DNA from: Candidatus Thiodiazotropha sp. (ex Epidulcina cf. delphinae) | GTDB taxonomy: Bacteria; Pseudomonadota; Gammaproteobacteria; Chromatiales; Chromatiaceae | DNA length: 34,318 nucleotides | Direction of reading: 5' to 3' | Assembly: GCA_025656505.1 (NCBI GenBank) | Contig: JAHXHR010000025.1 | Span: forward strand, 1 to 34,318 | Shown: positions 6,094-15,091 of the stretch, piece by piece | How positions within the stretch are numbered: the stretch's first letter is position 1 | Layout of the letters: every line of letters starts with the position of its first letter | Translations under genes and position numbers: made by a program | The notes under the pieces: generated by a model | Database searches by the model: none | The model's input: only the letters and a program-made list of their open reading frames with translations | Told to the model about the DNA's origin: nothing

Positions 6094-7947
6094 TCAGGAT
6101 AGACCAAGCCGCCGCCGGGTTGCATCCGTCGGCACGCCGTCAGCGGTCCAGCCGCGCAACGCATAATATTCCGGCAACATGTCATGCAGATCGTTGACAC
6201 GCCCTTTAGCCGGTCCGCTGTCGGCCGCCTCCTCCAGCAACCGCTTGGGCAAGGTATCATCGGCGGCGGTCAGGCCCGCGCGAATGTTGAACTCCCGCTC
6301 CATATTCCAGATGCGCTCTCCCACTTCCTGTAACCGTTCAGCCGTCCACTCCCCCTCACAGGCCCCATCGACTTGCGGCGCGATATCTTCCAGGGACCAG
6401 GCAAATGTCGTAAACAGGCACAGACCGCTGGAGTCCACGGCGGCGGTGGCATCCTGAAAGGCCTTGACCAATCCGGCCTTACCCTCGGTCACCAGGGGAT
6501 CGGTCTTTTCGGGAATGCCCAGGACTTCCGAGGCAACGGTATACCCTCGCAGATGACAGGCCCCCCGGTTGGATGTGGCATAGGCGAGCCCCATTCCCTG
6601 GATGCCGCGTGGATCGTAGGCGGGGAACTCCTGCCCTTTCACCGTCATAGAGAGTTCGGGGCGCCCGTATTTTTCACACAGTCTTTTCGACCCCAGGCCC
6701 AGATCTTTGCCGAAGCCTTCTCCTTTGACCAATGCCTCCACTGCCCAGACCAGTGTCTCGGCAGAACCGAACTTCAGTGCTTGTCCGCCGGTGTGTTCCA
6801 GGGTGACTGCGCCGATCTTGAACAACTCGATGGCGGCTGCAAGGGTGGAGCCGAAGGAGATCGGATCGAAACCATCCTCATTGCAAACAAAGTTGGCGTA
6901 GGTCAGGGCGTCCAGATCGTCGATGCCGGTATCCGGTCCCAGGGCCCAGGCGGCTTCATACTCCAGCCCCCCGGAGCTGCCCCAGTATTCCGGTTTGTTC
7001 TCGACGGAGAAGTGGCCTTTATCGACCGTTGAGATACGCCCGCAAGCAATGGTGCACCCGAAACAGCCGGCATTCGTGGTCAAGTTGGGTTTACCATCCG
7101 TGGCGCGTTTTTCATGCATCGCCTCCCCCGACACATGCTGCGCTCCCTCAAACTGCACTTCACGCATATTCCGTGTCGGTAATGCGCCGATTTCGTTGAT
7201 GATATTCATCAATACCTGGGTGCCGTAGGTCGGCAGCCCCTGTCCGGTGACCGCGTTGTCGGCAAGCACTTTCTTAGCGGCATTGACCGCACGCATGAAC
7301 TTGGCGGGATCCTTGACATTTCCCACGCCCTCGGTGCCGCGAACGGCCACCGCCTTGAGGTTCTTTGACGCCATTACGGCGCCGACGCCGGAACGTCCGG
7401 CCGCACGATGCAGATCATTGATCACCGCCGCATAGAGACAACCGGCTTCCGCCGTGCGGCCGATGGCGGCGATCCGTAACATGGGATCCTGGTGTTCGTT
7501 GTGCAGCCATTCATCGGTTTGCCAGACACTGGTTCCCCAAATGGCTTCGGCGGGAAGCAACTCAACCCGGTCATTGATGATATAGAGATAGACAGGTTGC
7601 GGAGACCTGCCCTCGAAGATGATCATGTCCCAACCGGCATTGCGCATCTCCGCGCCGATAAAACCACCGGAATTGGAACAGGCCACGCAATGGGTCAAAG
7701 GGCTTTTGGTGACCACCGAATAACGTCCACCCGTCGAGGCCATGGTGCCGGTGAGCGGCCCGGTGGTCATGATCATTTTATTCTCGGGCGAGAGAGGGTC
7801 GATACCTGGATCAATTTCTTCAATCAGGTACTTGGTTGCGAGACCGCGCTGACCGAGATACGCCTGCGCCCATTGGCGGTTTAACGTCTCGGCGACACAA
7901 CGCCCCTCAGTGAGATTGACGCGAAGAATTTTTCCTGCCCATGACAT
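6094..7947 (-). CDS. aorB: Tungsten-dependent aldehyde ferredoxin oxidoreductase, catalytic subunit
   Basis: The 617-aa protein spans the whole AOR family length (about 600-620). It starts MSWAGKILRVNLTEG, the usual N-terminus. The [4Fe-4S] ligands are Cys295, Cys298 and Cys302 in AGCFGCTIACGR plus Cys510 in DSSGLC. TGPLTGTMASTGGRYSVVTKS and the RGACHLRGY motif near 471-479 belong to the tungstopterin-binding region. The enzyme converts aldehydes to carboxylates, reversibly, with electrons passing to ferredoxin or, in the multi-subunit form, NAD. A strong GGAGGGGATC precedes the ATG. The gene lies 17 bp after the ferredoxin subunit and 29 bp before the FAD subunit. Likely use is detoxifying or oxidising aldehydes made during aromatic or amino acid breakdown; the substrate is not readable from sequence. 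Confidence 0.9.
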   Translation of the reverse strand: MSWAGKILRVNLTEGRCVAETLNRQWAQAYLGQRGLATKYLIEEIDPGIDPLSPENKMIMTTGPLTGTMASTGGRYSVVTKSPLTHCVACSNSGGFIGAEMRNAGWDMIIFEGRSPQPVYLYIINDRVELLPAEAIWGTSVWQTDEWLHNEHQDPMLRIAAIGRTAEAGCLYAAVINDLHRAAGRSGVGAVMASKNLKAVAVRGTEGVGNVKDPAKFMRAVNAAKKVLADNAVTGQGLPTYGTQVLMNIINEIGALPTRNMREVQFEGAQHVSGEAMHEKRATDGKPNLTTNAGCFGCTIACGRISTVDKGHFSVENKPEYWGSSGGLEYEAAWALGPDTGIDDLDALTYANFVCNEDGFDPISFGSTLAAAIELFKIGAVTLEHTGGQALKFGSAETLVWAVEALVKGEGFGKDLGLGSKRLCEKYGRPELSMTVKGQEFPAYDPRGIQGMGLAYATSNRGACHLRGYTVASEVLGIPEKTDPLVTEGKAGLVKAFQDATAAVDSSGLCLFTTFAWSLEDIAPQVDGACEGEWTAERLQEVGERIWNMEREFNIRAGLTAADDTLPKRLLEEAADSGPAKGRVNDLHDMLPEYYALRGWTADGVPTDATRRRLGLS

Positions 7948-7964
7948 GATTGATCCCCTCCCGA

Positions 7965-8444
7965 TTAACCCGTTGCCGACCTGCCGGCATCGGTTCTACC
8001 CGCCCAGACACGCATTTTTTCAAATCCGGTCTGATCCGCATCCACATACCGGATCGCAGCCGTCGGACAGGCCTTGGCACAAGCGGGATCGCCGCCGCAG
8101 AGATCGCATTTGATCACCTTGCCGGTAGCACTGTTGTAATTTATCGTGCCGAACGGACAGGCGATGGTACAGACCTTGCAACCGACACACATCGTTGCAT
8201 GAACGACCTTCGCCCCGCTGTCGGCATTGATCGAAATCGCATCCACGGGACAGGCCTGCATGCACCAGGCATCCGTGCATTGGGTGCAGGTATAGGGTAC
8301 GAAACGCCCCTCCTGGTGGAAGGTGAAAACCCGGATTCTCGATTTCGAAGGGTTGAATAATCCTTCGTTTTCGAATGAACACGCCAATTCACACTGTACG
8401 CACCCGGTACATTTATCGGCATCGATCAATAGGGATCTCAGCAT
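7965..8444 (-). CDS. aorA: Four-cluster [4Fe-4S] ferredoxin subunit of the AOR complex
   Basis: The 159-aa protein has four cysteine clusters in the arrangement of HycB/DmsB-type electron-transfer subunits: CTGCVQCELAC near residue 12, CTQCTDAWCMQAC, CVGCKVCTIAC and CDLCGGDPACAKAC. It would pass electrons between the tungsten subunit and the FAD subunit. AAGGAGAT lies 6 bases before the ATG. It is the first gene of the operon and is read from a 192-bp upstream region that separates it from the lysR-type gene. There is no Tat or Sec signal, so the complex is cytoplasmic. Confidence 0.85.
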   Translation of the reverse strand: MLRSLLIDADKCTGCVQCELACSFENEGLFNPSKSRIRVFTFHQEGRFVPYTCTQCTDAWCMQACPVDAISINADSGAKVVHATMCVGCKVCTIACPFGTINYNSATGKVIKCDLCGGDPACAKACPTAAIRYVDADQTGFEKMRVWAGRTDAGRSATG

Positions 8445-8526
8445 GTTGATCTCCTTCCCATCTCACCTTCACGCCTTTTAAACAAGATGAAAGGTTAGTT
8501 GGGAAAGTTTTATAGTTCAAATATTT

Positions 8527-8558
8527 CAGGATGTTGGCCATCCTGTTTGTACAACAGG
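8527..8558. promoter_or_regulatory. Palindromes upstream of the AOR operon, possible operator
   Basis: In the 192-bp AT-rich gap between the LysR gene and the AOR operon lie CAGGATG-TTGGC-CATCCTG (8527-8545) and the adjoining CTGTT-TGTAC-AACAG (8544-8558). Neither has a T-run suited to termination of the LysR gene. Their place 80-120 bp before the operon start fits a regulator-binding site, but this is inference. Confidence 0.3.
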
Positions 8559-8636
8559 AGAAAATAACGACAAATAATGACAATAGATCGTAATGAAATG
8601 ACAAAATGTTACCTTTAAAAAAAAGATTTTGTCTCA

Positions 8637-9554
8637 TCACGTTCTATCACGCAGCAACTGAATAAAAGCCTCTGCCACGGCATTGTTCAAGTTAGAACGG
8701 GTGCGCGCGATCCATAAGGTTCGATTGACGCGTAGACCCTGAATCTTGATGTGGTAGAGCGTTCCCGAGTTCAGTGCATCATCCACGGAAAAACGGGGCA
8801 GGAAACTCACATACCTGTCATGTTGAAGCATCTCGACAATGGTATCCGTCGAACCGACCTCCATGGTAATCGGTAACTGGTCGATGCCGATATCCTTCAG
8901 CGCCTTGTCGAGGGTGACTCTCATGGATGATTGTGACTCACGCAATACATAGTGCAACTTGCCTAAATCAGTGACCGGTATCAGATCACTGTTCCAGAGC
9001 GGATGCCCCGGACCACAAACCAGCACCAGTTCGTCATCCAACCATTTCTGTACCCGTATTTCAGGGTGATCCGGCGCCTGTTCCAGCAGCGCCATATCCG
9101 ATAGGCCGGTGGCCAAATGCCGCTGGATGCGGCGGGTATAGCCCATGCGACTCTCGATTCTGAACTCAGGATAGCTTTCTGCAAAACCGAGCAGCAGATC
9201 AGGCAGCATATGCTCACCGATGGCGAAGGTAACTTCGAGGCGCAACCGGTTTTGACCTAACCTCAGCGACTCCAGGTCGTCCAATAAGGAGGTCTGATGA
9301 TCGAGTACCAAGCATGCATAGGCATAGACCTTTTTACCCGCCGGTGTCAGTTCCAGACGACGCCCTTCCCTCTGCATCAAGGTTACCCCGTAGCATGTAT
9401 CCAGTGCCCGCAGTCGTTTGGTTACCGCAGGTTGACCGACATGCAGCAAATGCGCCGCCGGTGAAACCCCACCCTGCTCGACAACGGCTCTCAGGGTCGC
9501 CAGGCTCTTCAGGTCAGGCAGGATTCTGTATTCTATATTGGAATATAATAACAT
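8637..9554 (-). CDS. LysR-family transcriptional regulator, next to AOR operon
   Basis: The 305-aa protein has the N-terminal winged helix-turn-helix: LATLRAVVEQGGVSPAAHLL, then GQPAVTKRLRALD and REGRRLELTPAGKKV (about residues 17-75). The rest is a periplasmic-binding-protein-like effector domain (VTFAIGEHMLPDLLLGF onward). Length matches the family. It precedes the AOR operon on the same strand and is divergent from the SLC13 transporter gene, with 95 bp between start codons, so it could control either or both. Effector is unknown; an aldehyde, aromatic acid or transported anion are options. The start at 9554 leaves an unusually long hydrophobic lead-in (MLLYSNIEYRILPDL), so the true start may be a little inside. 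Confidence 0.85.
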   Translation of the reverse strand: MLLYSNIEYRILPDLKSLATLRAVVEQGGVSPAAHLLHVGQPAVTKRLRALDTCYGVTLMQREGRRLELTPAGKKVYAYACLVLDHQTSLLDDLESLRLGQNRLRLEVTFAIGEHMLPDLLLGFAESYPEFRIESRMGYTRRIQRHLATGLSDMALLEQAPDHPEIRVQKWLDDELVLVCGPGHPLWNSDLIPVTDLGKLHYVLRESQSSMRVTLDKALKDIGIDQLPITMEVGSTDTIVEMLQHDRYVSFLPRFSVDDALNSGTLYHIKIQGLRVNRTLWIARTRSNLNNAVAEAFIQLLRDRT

Positions 9555-9649
9555 TTTTATTTACTTGAAGCCATCTGAACAGACCAGCATTATCTCCCAT
9601 TTCCCGCAGACCTAACGAACCACAGGATAAGGCAAAGAGCTTCTCTCCA

Positions 9650-10405
9650 GTGAGCATGTTTCCTATTGGAAATGATCTGCCTAACCAGTATGAAATTCAT
9701 GGAGATAGACGAGTGAGTGCGTTGGCCGACGAAGAAACAATAGCTCCGACTACGAGTAGACTCTCTCCCAAACGGCTTATCGTCGGCGTTGTTTCTGTGA
9801 TTGCCGCCTTATTGCTTGCCGGCGTTGTACCGAGTATCGAGATCGCCTGGGTCTGCGCCATCCTGATGCTGACTGTCTACCTCTTCGCCTTCGAGGTCGT
9901 AGGGGTGGACGTGGCCGCCGCCACTATTATGGTATTGCTGGGACTCTCCTCGTTACTCTCGCCTCTCATGGGGTTGGATCAGGGACTGGTGGACAATCAA
10001 CACCTGTTTGACGGCTTCTCTTCCAATGCGGTCATTTCCATCATTGCGGTCATGATCATCGGCGCCGGTCTCGACAGAACCGGCATCATGAGCAATGTTG
10101 CCGCCCTTATCCTCAAGATCGGCGGCACCACGGAGGGGCATATCATTCCGATCATCTCCGCCACAGTCGGATTCATCTCCTCATTCATGAAAAACGTGGG
10201 GGCCGCGGCGCTCTTCCTACCGGTGGTCTCGCGTATATCCGCCCGTACCGGCCTGCCCATGCCACGCCTGCTGATGCCGATGGGATTCACCGCCATCCTG
10301 GGCGGCACCATGACCATGGTCGGCTCCAGCCCGCTGATACTGCTCAACGACCTGATTCTCACCTCGAACAAGGCGCTCCCCGCAGACCAACAGATGTCGA
10401 CTTAG
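9650..10405 (+). pseudogene. SLC13-family permease, N-terminal part before in-frame TAG
   Basis: This 251-aa part holds the first half of an anion permease: after a hydrophilic lead, membrane segments RLIVGVVSVIAALLLAGVV, IAWVCAILMLTVYLFAFEVV and several more, with the re-entrant transport motif region SFMKNVGAAALFLP and GGTMTMVGSSPLILLND. It stops at TAG 10403-10405 in mid-domain, and the same frame continues as the rest of the protein. The start could be GTG 9650, ATG 9656, or GTG 9713, which has GGAG 7 bases upstream. A functional SLC13 protein needs both halves, so this is either a pseudogene, a sequencing error or read-through. Usual substrates are sulfate or dicarboxylates. Confidence 0.75.
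10403..10405 (+). other. In-frame TAG interrupting the SLC13 transporter gene
   Basis: Codons before read ADQQMST and after read GLFSVTPVGLALIA, all in the same frame, with no insertion or deletion needed. The codon would be residue 252 of a continuous 680-aa product. A single substitution from TGG, TTG, TCG, CAG, AAG, GAG, TAC or TAT would explain it. Confidence 0.85.
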
Positions 10406-11692
10406 GGACTGTTTTCGGTAACACCGGTTGGTTTGGCTTTGATCGCCACAAGCATTATCTATTTTGTTCTGGCAGGCCGCTTTGTGCTACCCAAGACGAG
10501 CAGTGAAAGCAGCACCGGCGGCACGGATCCCATGCAGTATTTCCAGAATGTCTACGGCCTCAGCTACCACCTTTCCGAGCTGGTGGTGACGGACGGCAGC
10601 GGTCTGATCGGCAAACAGCTGGACGATGTGGAAACCACCTATAGTGTACGGGTCATCGCCACCAAGCTCTCCGGCGAGGCCAACCGAATCGGGCCGGGCA
10701 CTCTGGCCCGCGATGTCGATATACAGGCGGGTATGGTATTGGGCGTAGTCGCGGATCCCACATCGCTCACCCGGTTTGTCGATACATTCAAGCTGAAAAA
10801 ACGTCCCATGCTGCGCACCTTTGCCAATGATCTCTCCTCCAACAAGGCCGGCATTGCCGAAGTGGTCATCCCGCCCGGTTCCTCGCTAATCGGTAAAAGC
10901 GCCCGTAACATCTGGATGCGCAAAACTTACGGGCTTGCCATGATCGGCATCCACCGCAGTGGAGAAACCCTGCGGGAGGGAGAGGATATCCGGAATATGC
11001 CCTTCATGGCCGGAGACACACTGGTGGTGCATACGCCATGGAACGTTCTACCCAGAATTGAAAAAGACAAACACTTCGTGGTAGTCACCACCGAGTATCC
11101 CCATGAAGATCTGCGTCCACACAGGGTCGGCTGGGCGATGCTGTTTTTCGCCATTGCACTTTCCATGGTCCTGTTCACCGATATCCGCCTCTCCGTGGCC
11201 CTGCTGACCGGCGCCATGGGCATGGTTTTATCCGGTGTGATCGACATCGAGGATGCCTATGAAGCGGTGAGCTGGAAGACCGTATTTCTCCTGGCCTCGC
11301 TGATCCCCCTAGGACTGGCCGTGGAGACGAGCGATACCGCCAAGTGGATTGCCGAACAGCTCCTGTGGGTGGTGGGTGACATGCCCATCTGGGTGATTCA
11401 ACTGGCGCCGGCCCTGCTCGCCACGCTCTTCACATTGGTGATGTCCAATGTGGGCGCCACCGTTCTGCTGGTGCCGCCGGCTGTCAATATCGGCGCCGGT
11501 GCCGATCCGGCGCTCTTCGCCCTCACGGTGGCAATCGCCACATCCAACTCATTTCTGATTCCCACTCATCAGGTCAACGCCTTGAGCATGGGGCCGGCCG
11601 GATATCGTGTATACGACTTCATCCGTGCCGGCGGGATCATGACCCTGCTCTTCCCGGCCGTGATGATGTTGGTGATGAATCTGACCTACTGA
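10406..11692 (+). pseudogene. SLC13-family permease, C-terminal part with two RCK_C domains
   Basis: The open frame continues after the TAG; the first in-frame start-like codon is TTG at 10433, with no good ribosome-binding site. The part encodes one membrane segment, then two TrkA-C (RCK_C)-like cytoplasmic domains (LVVTDGSGLIGKQLDD... and EVVIPPGSSLIGKSARN... ending AGDTLVVHTPW), then the second permease half with SNVGATVLLVPPAVNIG and SFLIPTHQVNAL. This is the standard layout of SLC13/DASS-type proteins with central TrkA-C domains. The reading frame is well kept over 428 codons, meaning the stop is recent, not real, or suppressed. Confidence 0.75.
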
Positions 11693-11879
11693 TGGTGTGT
11701 GTTTTCTTTTTCCGGTCAGAAGGGGGTCGTTTGTAGGGCAGCCCTGTTTTAAGTATATTAACCTGATGCGTGCGGATACGGGTGAGCGATATTTCAGCCC
11801 CGTGTAATCATTCAGTCAAAAAACTTTCCGGCTATGGAATGTAGACCCATGATTGGTGCGATGACAGCCCTGCTTTCCC

Positions 11880-12323
11880 ATGAATGAATCACGCATCATC
11901 AAACGCTACAACGCCTACTATAAAGACTGGTGCCTGGCTTTTGGCGAACACACCGTCGAGTACGAGGAGGAGCGTGACATCAACTGGCTGTTCGGTGAAG
12001 ACCGGATCGGGCTGATTCTCTCTCGAGCCTTGTGGAAAGAGGCCCAGCATCAACTTCTCGGACACCACCAAGAAATACCTCAACTCGTGCTTTCCGATGA
12101 TACCGTAGGCATCAACAAATTCGACTACCGCCTGAAAGACGATATCGGCAGGATGAACATCCAAAAGCTGAAGACATTTCTACTCAGCAAAGAGGAACTG
12201 CACATGTTTCTGTCCAGTCATCTGTTCTACCCATCGCATACGCGCATCATCACCTTCGCCATGAAAAAGCCTCTTCTCATCATGTATAAGGAGATGCAGC
12301 CGCTCCAACTGATCATCGAATAG
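11880..12323 (+). CDS. Unknown 147-aa protein preceding narX
   Basis: I do not recognise a family. The protein is soluble, charged at the N-terminus (MNESRIIKRYNAYYKDW), with no signal peptide, membrane segment or cysteine motif; one Cys (CLAFGE) is present. Predicted alpha/beta mix: EERDINWLFGEDRIGLILSR, a helical KLKTFLLSKEELHMFLSSHLF, and the strand-like TRIITFAM and LLIMYKE. It ends 40 bp before narX on the same strand, so co-transcription with narXL is likely and a role in nitrate signalling is possible by context only. There is no obvious ribosome-binding site before the ATG at 11880. Confidence 0.7.
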   Translation: MNESRIIKRYNAYYKDWCLAFGEHTVEYEEERDINWLFGEDRIGLILSRALWKEAQHQLLGHHQEIPQLVLSDDTVGINKFDYRLKDDIGRMNIQKLKTFLLSKEELHMFLSSHLFYPSHTRIITFAMKKPLLIMYKEMQPLQLIIE

Positions 12324-12363
12324 GAAAGAACGGCAACCCTATCATCGACCGGAGAACTCTGTA

Positions 12364-14298
12364 TTGAAACATTCACTGCTACTCCGATTCGGCATCGTCG
12401 TCACCACCCTCTTCGTCCTTGCGGTATCCGGCATGATGAGTTCAATGATCATCGCCGAGACCGCGGAAGGATATGCCGCTGCGATCAACCAGGCCGGCAC
12501 GCTACGCATGCAATCCTATCGTATCGCCAACAGTCTGGCGCACGGAGCCATCTATAAGGAGGCCCTCTCCTCAACCCGCGCAAAACACCTGGTTGCCGAG
12601 TATAACCAACGCCTGTTCAGTCCGCGCATCCATGATGTCCTGGGCAAGGGACCAAGCGAGCGGGTCACCGAGACCTATCGAAAGGTGGAGTCGCAATGGC
12701 GGGAAATCATGCTTCCCAACCTGAACGACTATCTGTCGTTGAACATTGCACAATCCGTCTCACCGGCCGATAAGCGCAGAATAACCTCCAGCCAGCGGGC
12801 CTATCTATCGATGGTCGATGACTTCGTCGACAATATCCACCGCTTCGTGGAGGCCCTGGAGCTGGACGCCGAAGAGCAGAACCAGCAACTGCGGATTATT
12901 CAGATCGTTTTACTCACCCTCACCTTTCTGGTTGCCATCGTCAGTCTCTATCTGATCAAGATCCACGTACTCAACCCGTTACACAACCTTCTTGCCTGCG
13001 CCAATGCGGCACGACACGGAGACTTCTCGGTCAGAAGCAGTTTCCTCAGTGACGACGAACTCGGCCAACTGGGCCAGGCATTCAATGTCATGGCGGAAGA
13101 TCTGTCGGTTACCTATACCGACCTGGAGGCCCGGGTGCGCGAAAAGACCCGGGATCTCGAACGCAGCAATCAAACGTTGGAACTGCTCTACTCCGCCACC
13201 AAACGCCTCAGTGACTCTTCGCTGAGCGAGGATGCCTTGATTGCGCTGATTCGCGACATCGAGGTTCTGATGGGCGTCAATAACGGCACCATCTGCCTCG
13301 GGCAACCTGATGACGGACAAGCCTACCGTTTTGCGTCCACCAGAAAAACCGACATACTGCTACAGGATGAGAGCGAAAATCCATGCGCCGTGTGCTTTGG
13401 CAAGGGTGGATCGCATACGTTTAAAATCAACCTCTTCGACAGTCCTAAATCCATCAACATCTTTTCAACACCCGTGCGTGACAACACCCGGCAATACGGT
13501 GTGATGCTGATCGAATTGCCTGAATCCATGCAGTTGGAGGAGTGGCAGGAGCGTCTCCTGGAAACCGTCGCAAGCCATGTCGCGCTGGCCATCAATGTCG
13601 CTCGTCAGGTGACGCAGAATCGCAAACTCTCCCTTATGGAGGAGCGTAGCGTAATCGCCAGGGAGTTGCACGACTCCATCGCGCAATCACTCTCTTATCT
13701 GAAGATTCAGGTATCACGCCTGGAAAAGGCGATCAACGAGGATGACGAAAAAACGGCTATCCTGGAAATCACCGCTGTCCTACGCTCGGCACTCAACGGC
13801 GCCTATCGCCAATTGCGTGAATTGCTCACCACCTTCAGGCTCAGGTTCAGCGATGGCGATCTGGGTAAAGTTGTCGGCCAAACCGTTGAAGAATTCGTCA
13901 ATAGGTCCGGCATACCCATCGAATACACCAATCAGCTAGGCAATTGCCAATTCACCCCGAATGCCGAAATACATATCATTCAGATCATTCGCGAGGCCCT
14001 CTCAAACGTCATTCGCCACGCCAACGCCACCCAGGCCAGAGTAAGCATTGCCTGCAACCAGCAAGGCATGGCGCATATCTCCATCGAGGACGACGGCATA
14101 GGAATCAATGACGAAAGTGATATGATGCAAAATTATGGATTGCCGATCATGAAAGAACGCGCCGAATGGCTTGGCGGCAGCCTGAATATCACGGAGTCGC
14201 CGATCGGCGGCACCCGGGTAAGCCTCGCCGTCAATATCAATGACGCATCGAACAGCGAATCCAGGAAAACGCTAGTCGAGCAACTGAAAAATGACTGA
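12364..14298 (+). CDS. narX: NarX-type nitrate/nitrite sensor histidine kinase
   Basis: The 644-aa kinase starts at TTG 12364 with GGAG upstream. Order: membrane segment 1 (about 9-30), periplasmic sensor with the P-box AAINQAGTLRMQSYRIANSL (39-58) including the conserved ligand Arg48, membrane segment 2 (about 178-198), HAMP and linker helix (about 199-265), a GAF-like domain (about 270-420) carrying a CAVC pair, the HisKA_3 dimerisation domain with phospho-acceptor His436 in ARELHDSIAQSLSYLK, and the ATPase domain (EALSNVIRHANA N-box, DDGIG G-box). It would phosphorylate the NarL-type partner that overlaps its 3' end. Compared with E. coli NarX (about 600 aa) it is slightly longer, mainly in the central region. 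Confidence 0.92.
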   Translation: MKHSLLLRFGIVVTTLFVLAVSGMMSSMIIAETAEGYAAAINQAGTLRMQSYRIANSLAHGAIYKEALSSTRAKHLVAEYNQRLFSPRIHDVLGKGPSERVTETYRKVESQWREIMLPNLNDYLSLNIAQSVSPADKRRITSSQRAYLSMVDDFVDNIHRFVEALELDAEEQNQQLRIIQIVLLTLTFLVAIVSLYLIKIHVLNPLHNLLACANAARHGDFSVRSSFLSDDELGQLGQAFNVMAEDLSVTYTDLEARVREKTRDLERSNQTLELLYSATKRLSDSSLSEDALIALIRDIEVLMGVNNGTICLGQPDDGQAYRFASTRKTDILLQDESENPCAVCFGKGGSHTFKINLFDSPKSINIFSTPVRDNTRQYGVMLIELPESMQLEEWQERLLETVASHVALAINVARQVTQNRKLSLMEERSVIARELHDSIAQSLSYLKIQVSRLEKAINEDDEKTAILEITAVLRSALNGAYRQLRELLTTFRLRFSDGDLGKVVGQTVEEFVNRSGIPIEYTNQLGNCQFTPNAEIHIIQIIREALSNVIRHANATQARVSIACNQQGMAHISIEDDGIGINDESDMMQNYGLPIMKERAEWLGGSLNITESPIGGTRVSLAVNINDASNSESRKTLVEQLKND

Positions 14299-14947
14299 AC
14301 AAAACAAATACACCATCCTCACAATCGATGATCATCCGCTCTTCAGGAAGGGCGTCTCCGACCTGATCGACATGGATGAGACCCTGGAGCTGGTGGCCGA
14401 AGCCGCCAACGGACCGGATGGTCTGGTATTGGCGCAACAGTTTAACCCCGACCTTATTCTGCTCGATATCAACATGAAGGGCATGAGCGGACTGGAGACC
14501 CTCAAGGCGATCAAAGGGCAGGATGTGGATGCCAGGGTTCTCATGCTGACCGTCTCCGATAACGAAGAGGATGTATTGGCGGCCTTGAGAACCGGTGCGG
14601 ACGGCTATCTCCTGAAGGATATGGAGCCCGAGGATATCCTCAAGTCGATGCGCAAGGCGGTGGAAGGCACGGTAGTGATCAGCGACCACCTGACACAACT
14701 GCTCGCCAAGGCCCTGCGGGAGGATGAAAAGCCGGCCGAACCCACCATCAACTTCACAGCCAGGGAACGGCAGATCCTGCGGCATCTCTCCCAGGGTTTG
14801 AGCAACAGACAGATTGCAAAGGCGCTGGAGATTTCCGAAGGTACGGTCAAGGTGCATGTCAAACACCTGTTGAAGAAACTCAATCTTCACTCCCGAACCG
14901 AAGCCGCTGTTTGGGCGCTGAATGAAGGCAAAGCATCCATTCGATGA
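14291..14947 (+). CDS. narL: NarL-type response regulator
   Basis: The 218-aa protein has a receiver domain with Asp13/Asp14, phospho-acceptor Asp59 (LILLDINMKG, the same number as in E. coli NarL), Thr/Ser in MLTVSD and Lys in YLLKDME. A C-terminal LuxR-type helix-turn-helix follows: LTARERQ-like FTARERQILRHLSQG, then SNRQIAKALEISEGTVKVHVKHLLKKL. It overlaps the narX 3' end by 8 bp, so translation is coupled. A 7-2-7 NarL-type site lies 84 bp downstream, before napF, so nap is its probable target. NarP would be an equally valid name. Confidence 0.92.
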   Translation: MTEQNKYTILTIDDHPLFRKGVSDLIDMDETLELVAEAANGPDGLVLAQQFNPDLILLDINMKGMSGLETLKAIKGQDVDARVLMLTVSDNEEDVLAALRTGADGYLLKDMEPEDILKSMRKAVEGTVVISDHLTQLLAKALREDEKPAEPTINFTARERQILRHLSQGLSNRQIAKALEISEGTVKVHVKHLLKKLNLHSRTEAAVWALNEGKASIR

Positions 14948-15030
14948 GTGTTAACAGGCCCTAGCCATCCCCCCCAGCTCCCCCCTATCCCCAAGGACAT
15001 ATACGCTACTCATTTATAGGTGCAAACATC

Positions 15031-15046
15031 TACCTATATATTGGTA
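15031..15046. promoter_or_regulatory. NarL/NarP-type 7-2-7 binding site
   Basis: TACCTAT-AT-ATTGGTA is an inverted pair of heptamers two bases apart; 13 of 14 positions agree with the known TACYYMT heptamer in 7-2-7 arrangement. It lies between narL and napF, centred at 15038.5, 60 bp upstream of the centre of the FNR-type site. By the known role of 7-2-7 sites in nap control, phosphorylated NarL would act here. Confidence 0.65.
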
Positions 15047-15091
15047 ACTACTTGGATCTATTGACAGATTATTAAGATTTCCTTCAGAAAG

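Noticed and set aside
6373-7032. 219-aa plus-strand ORF opposite the AOR catalytic gene
   Set aside because: The antisense frame lies wholly inside the well-supported AOR gene and has no recognisable protein features.
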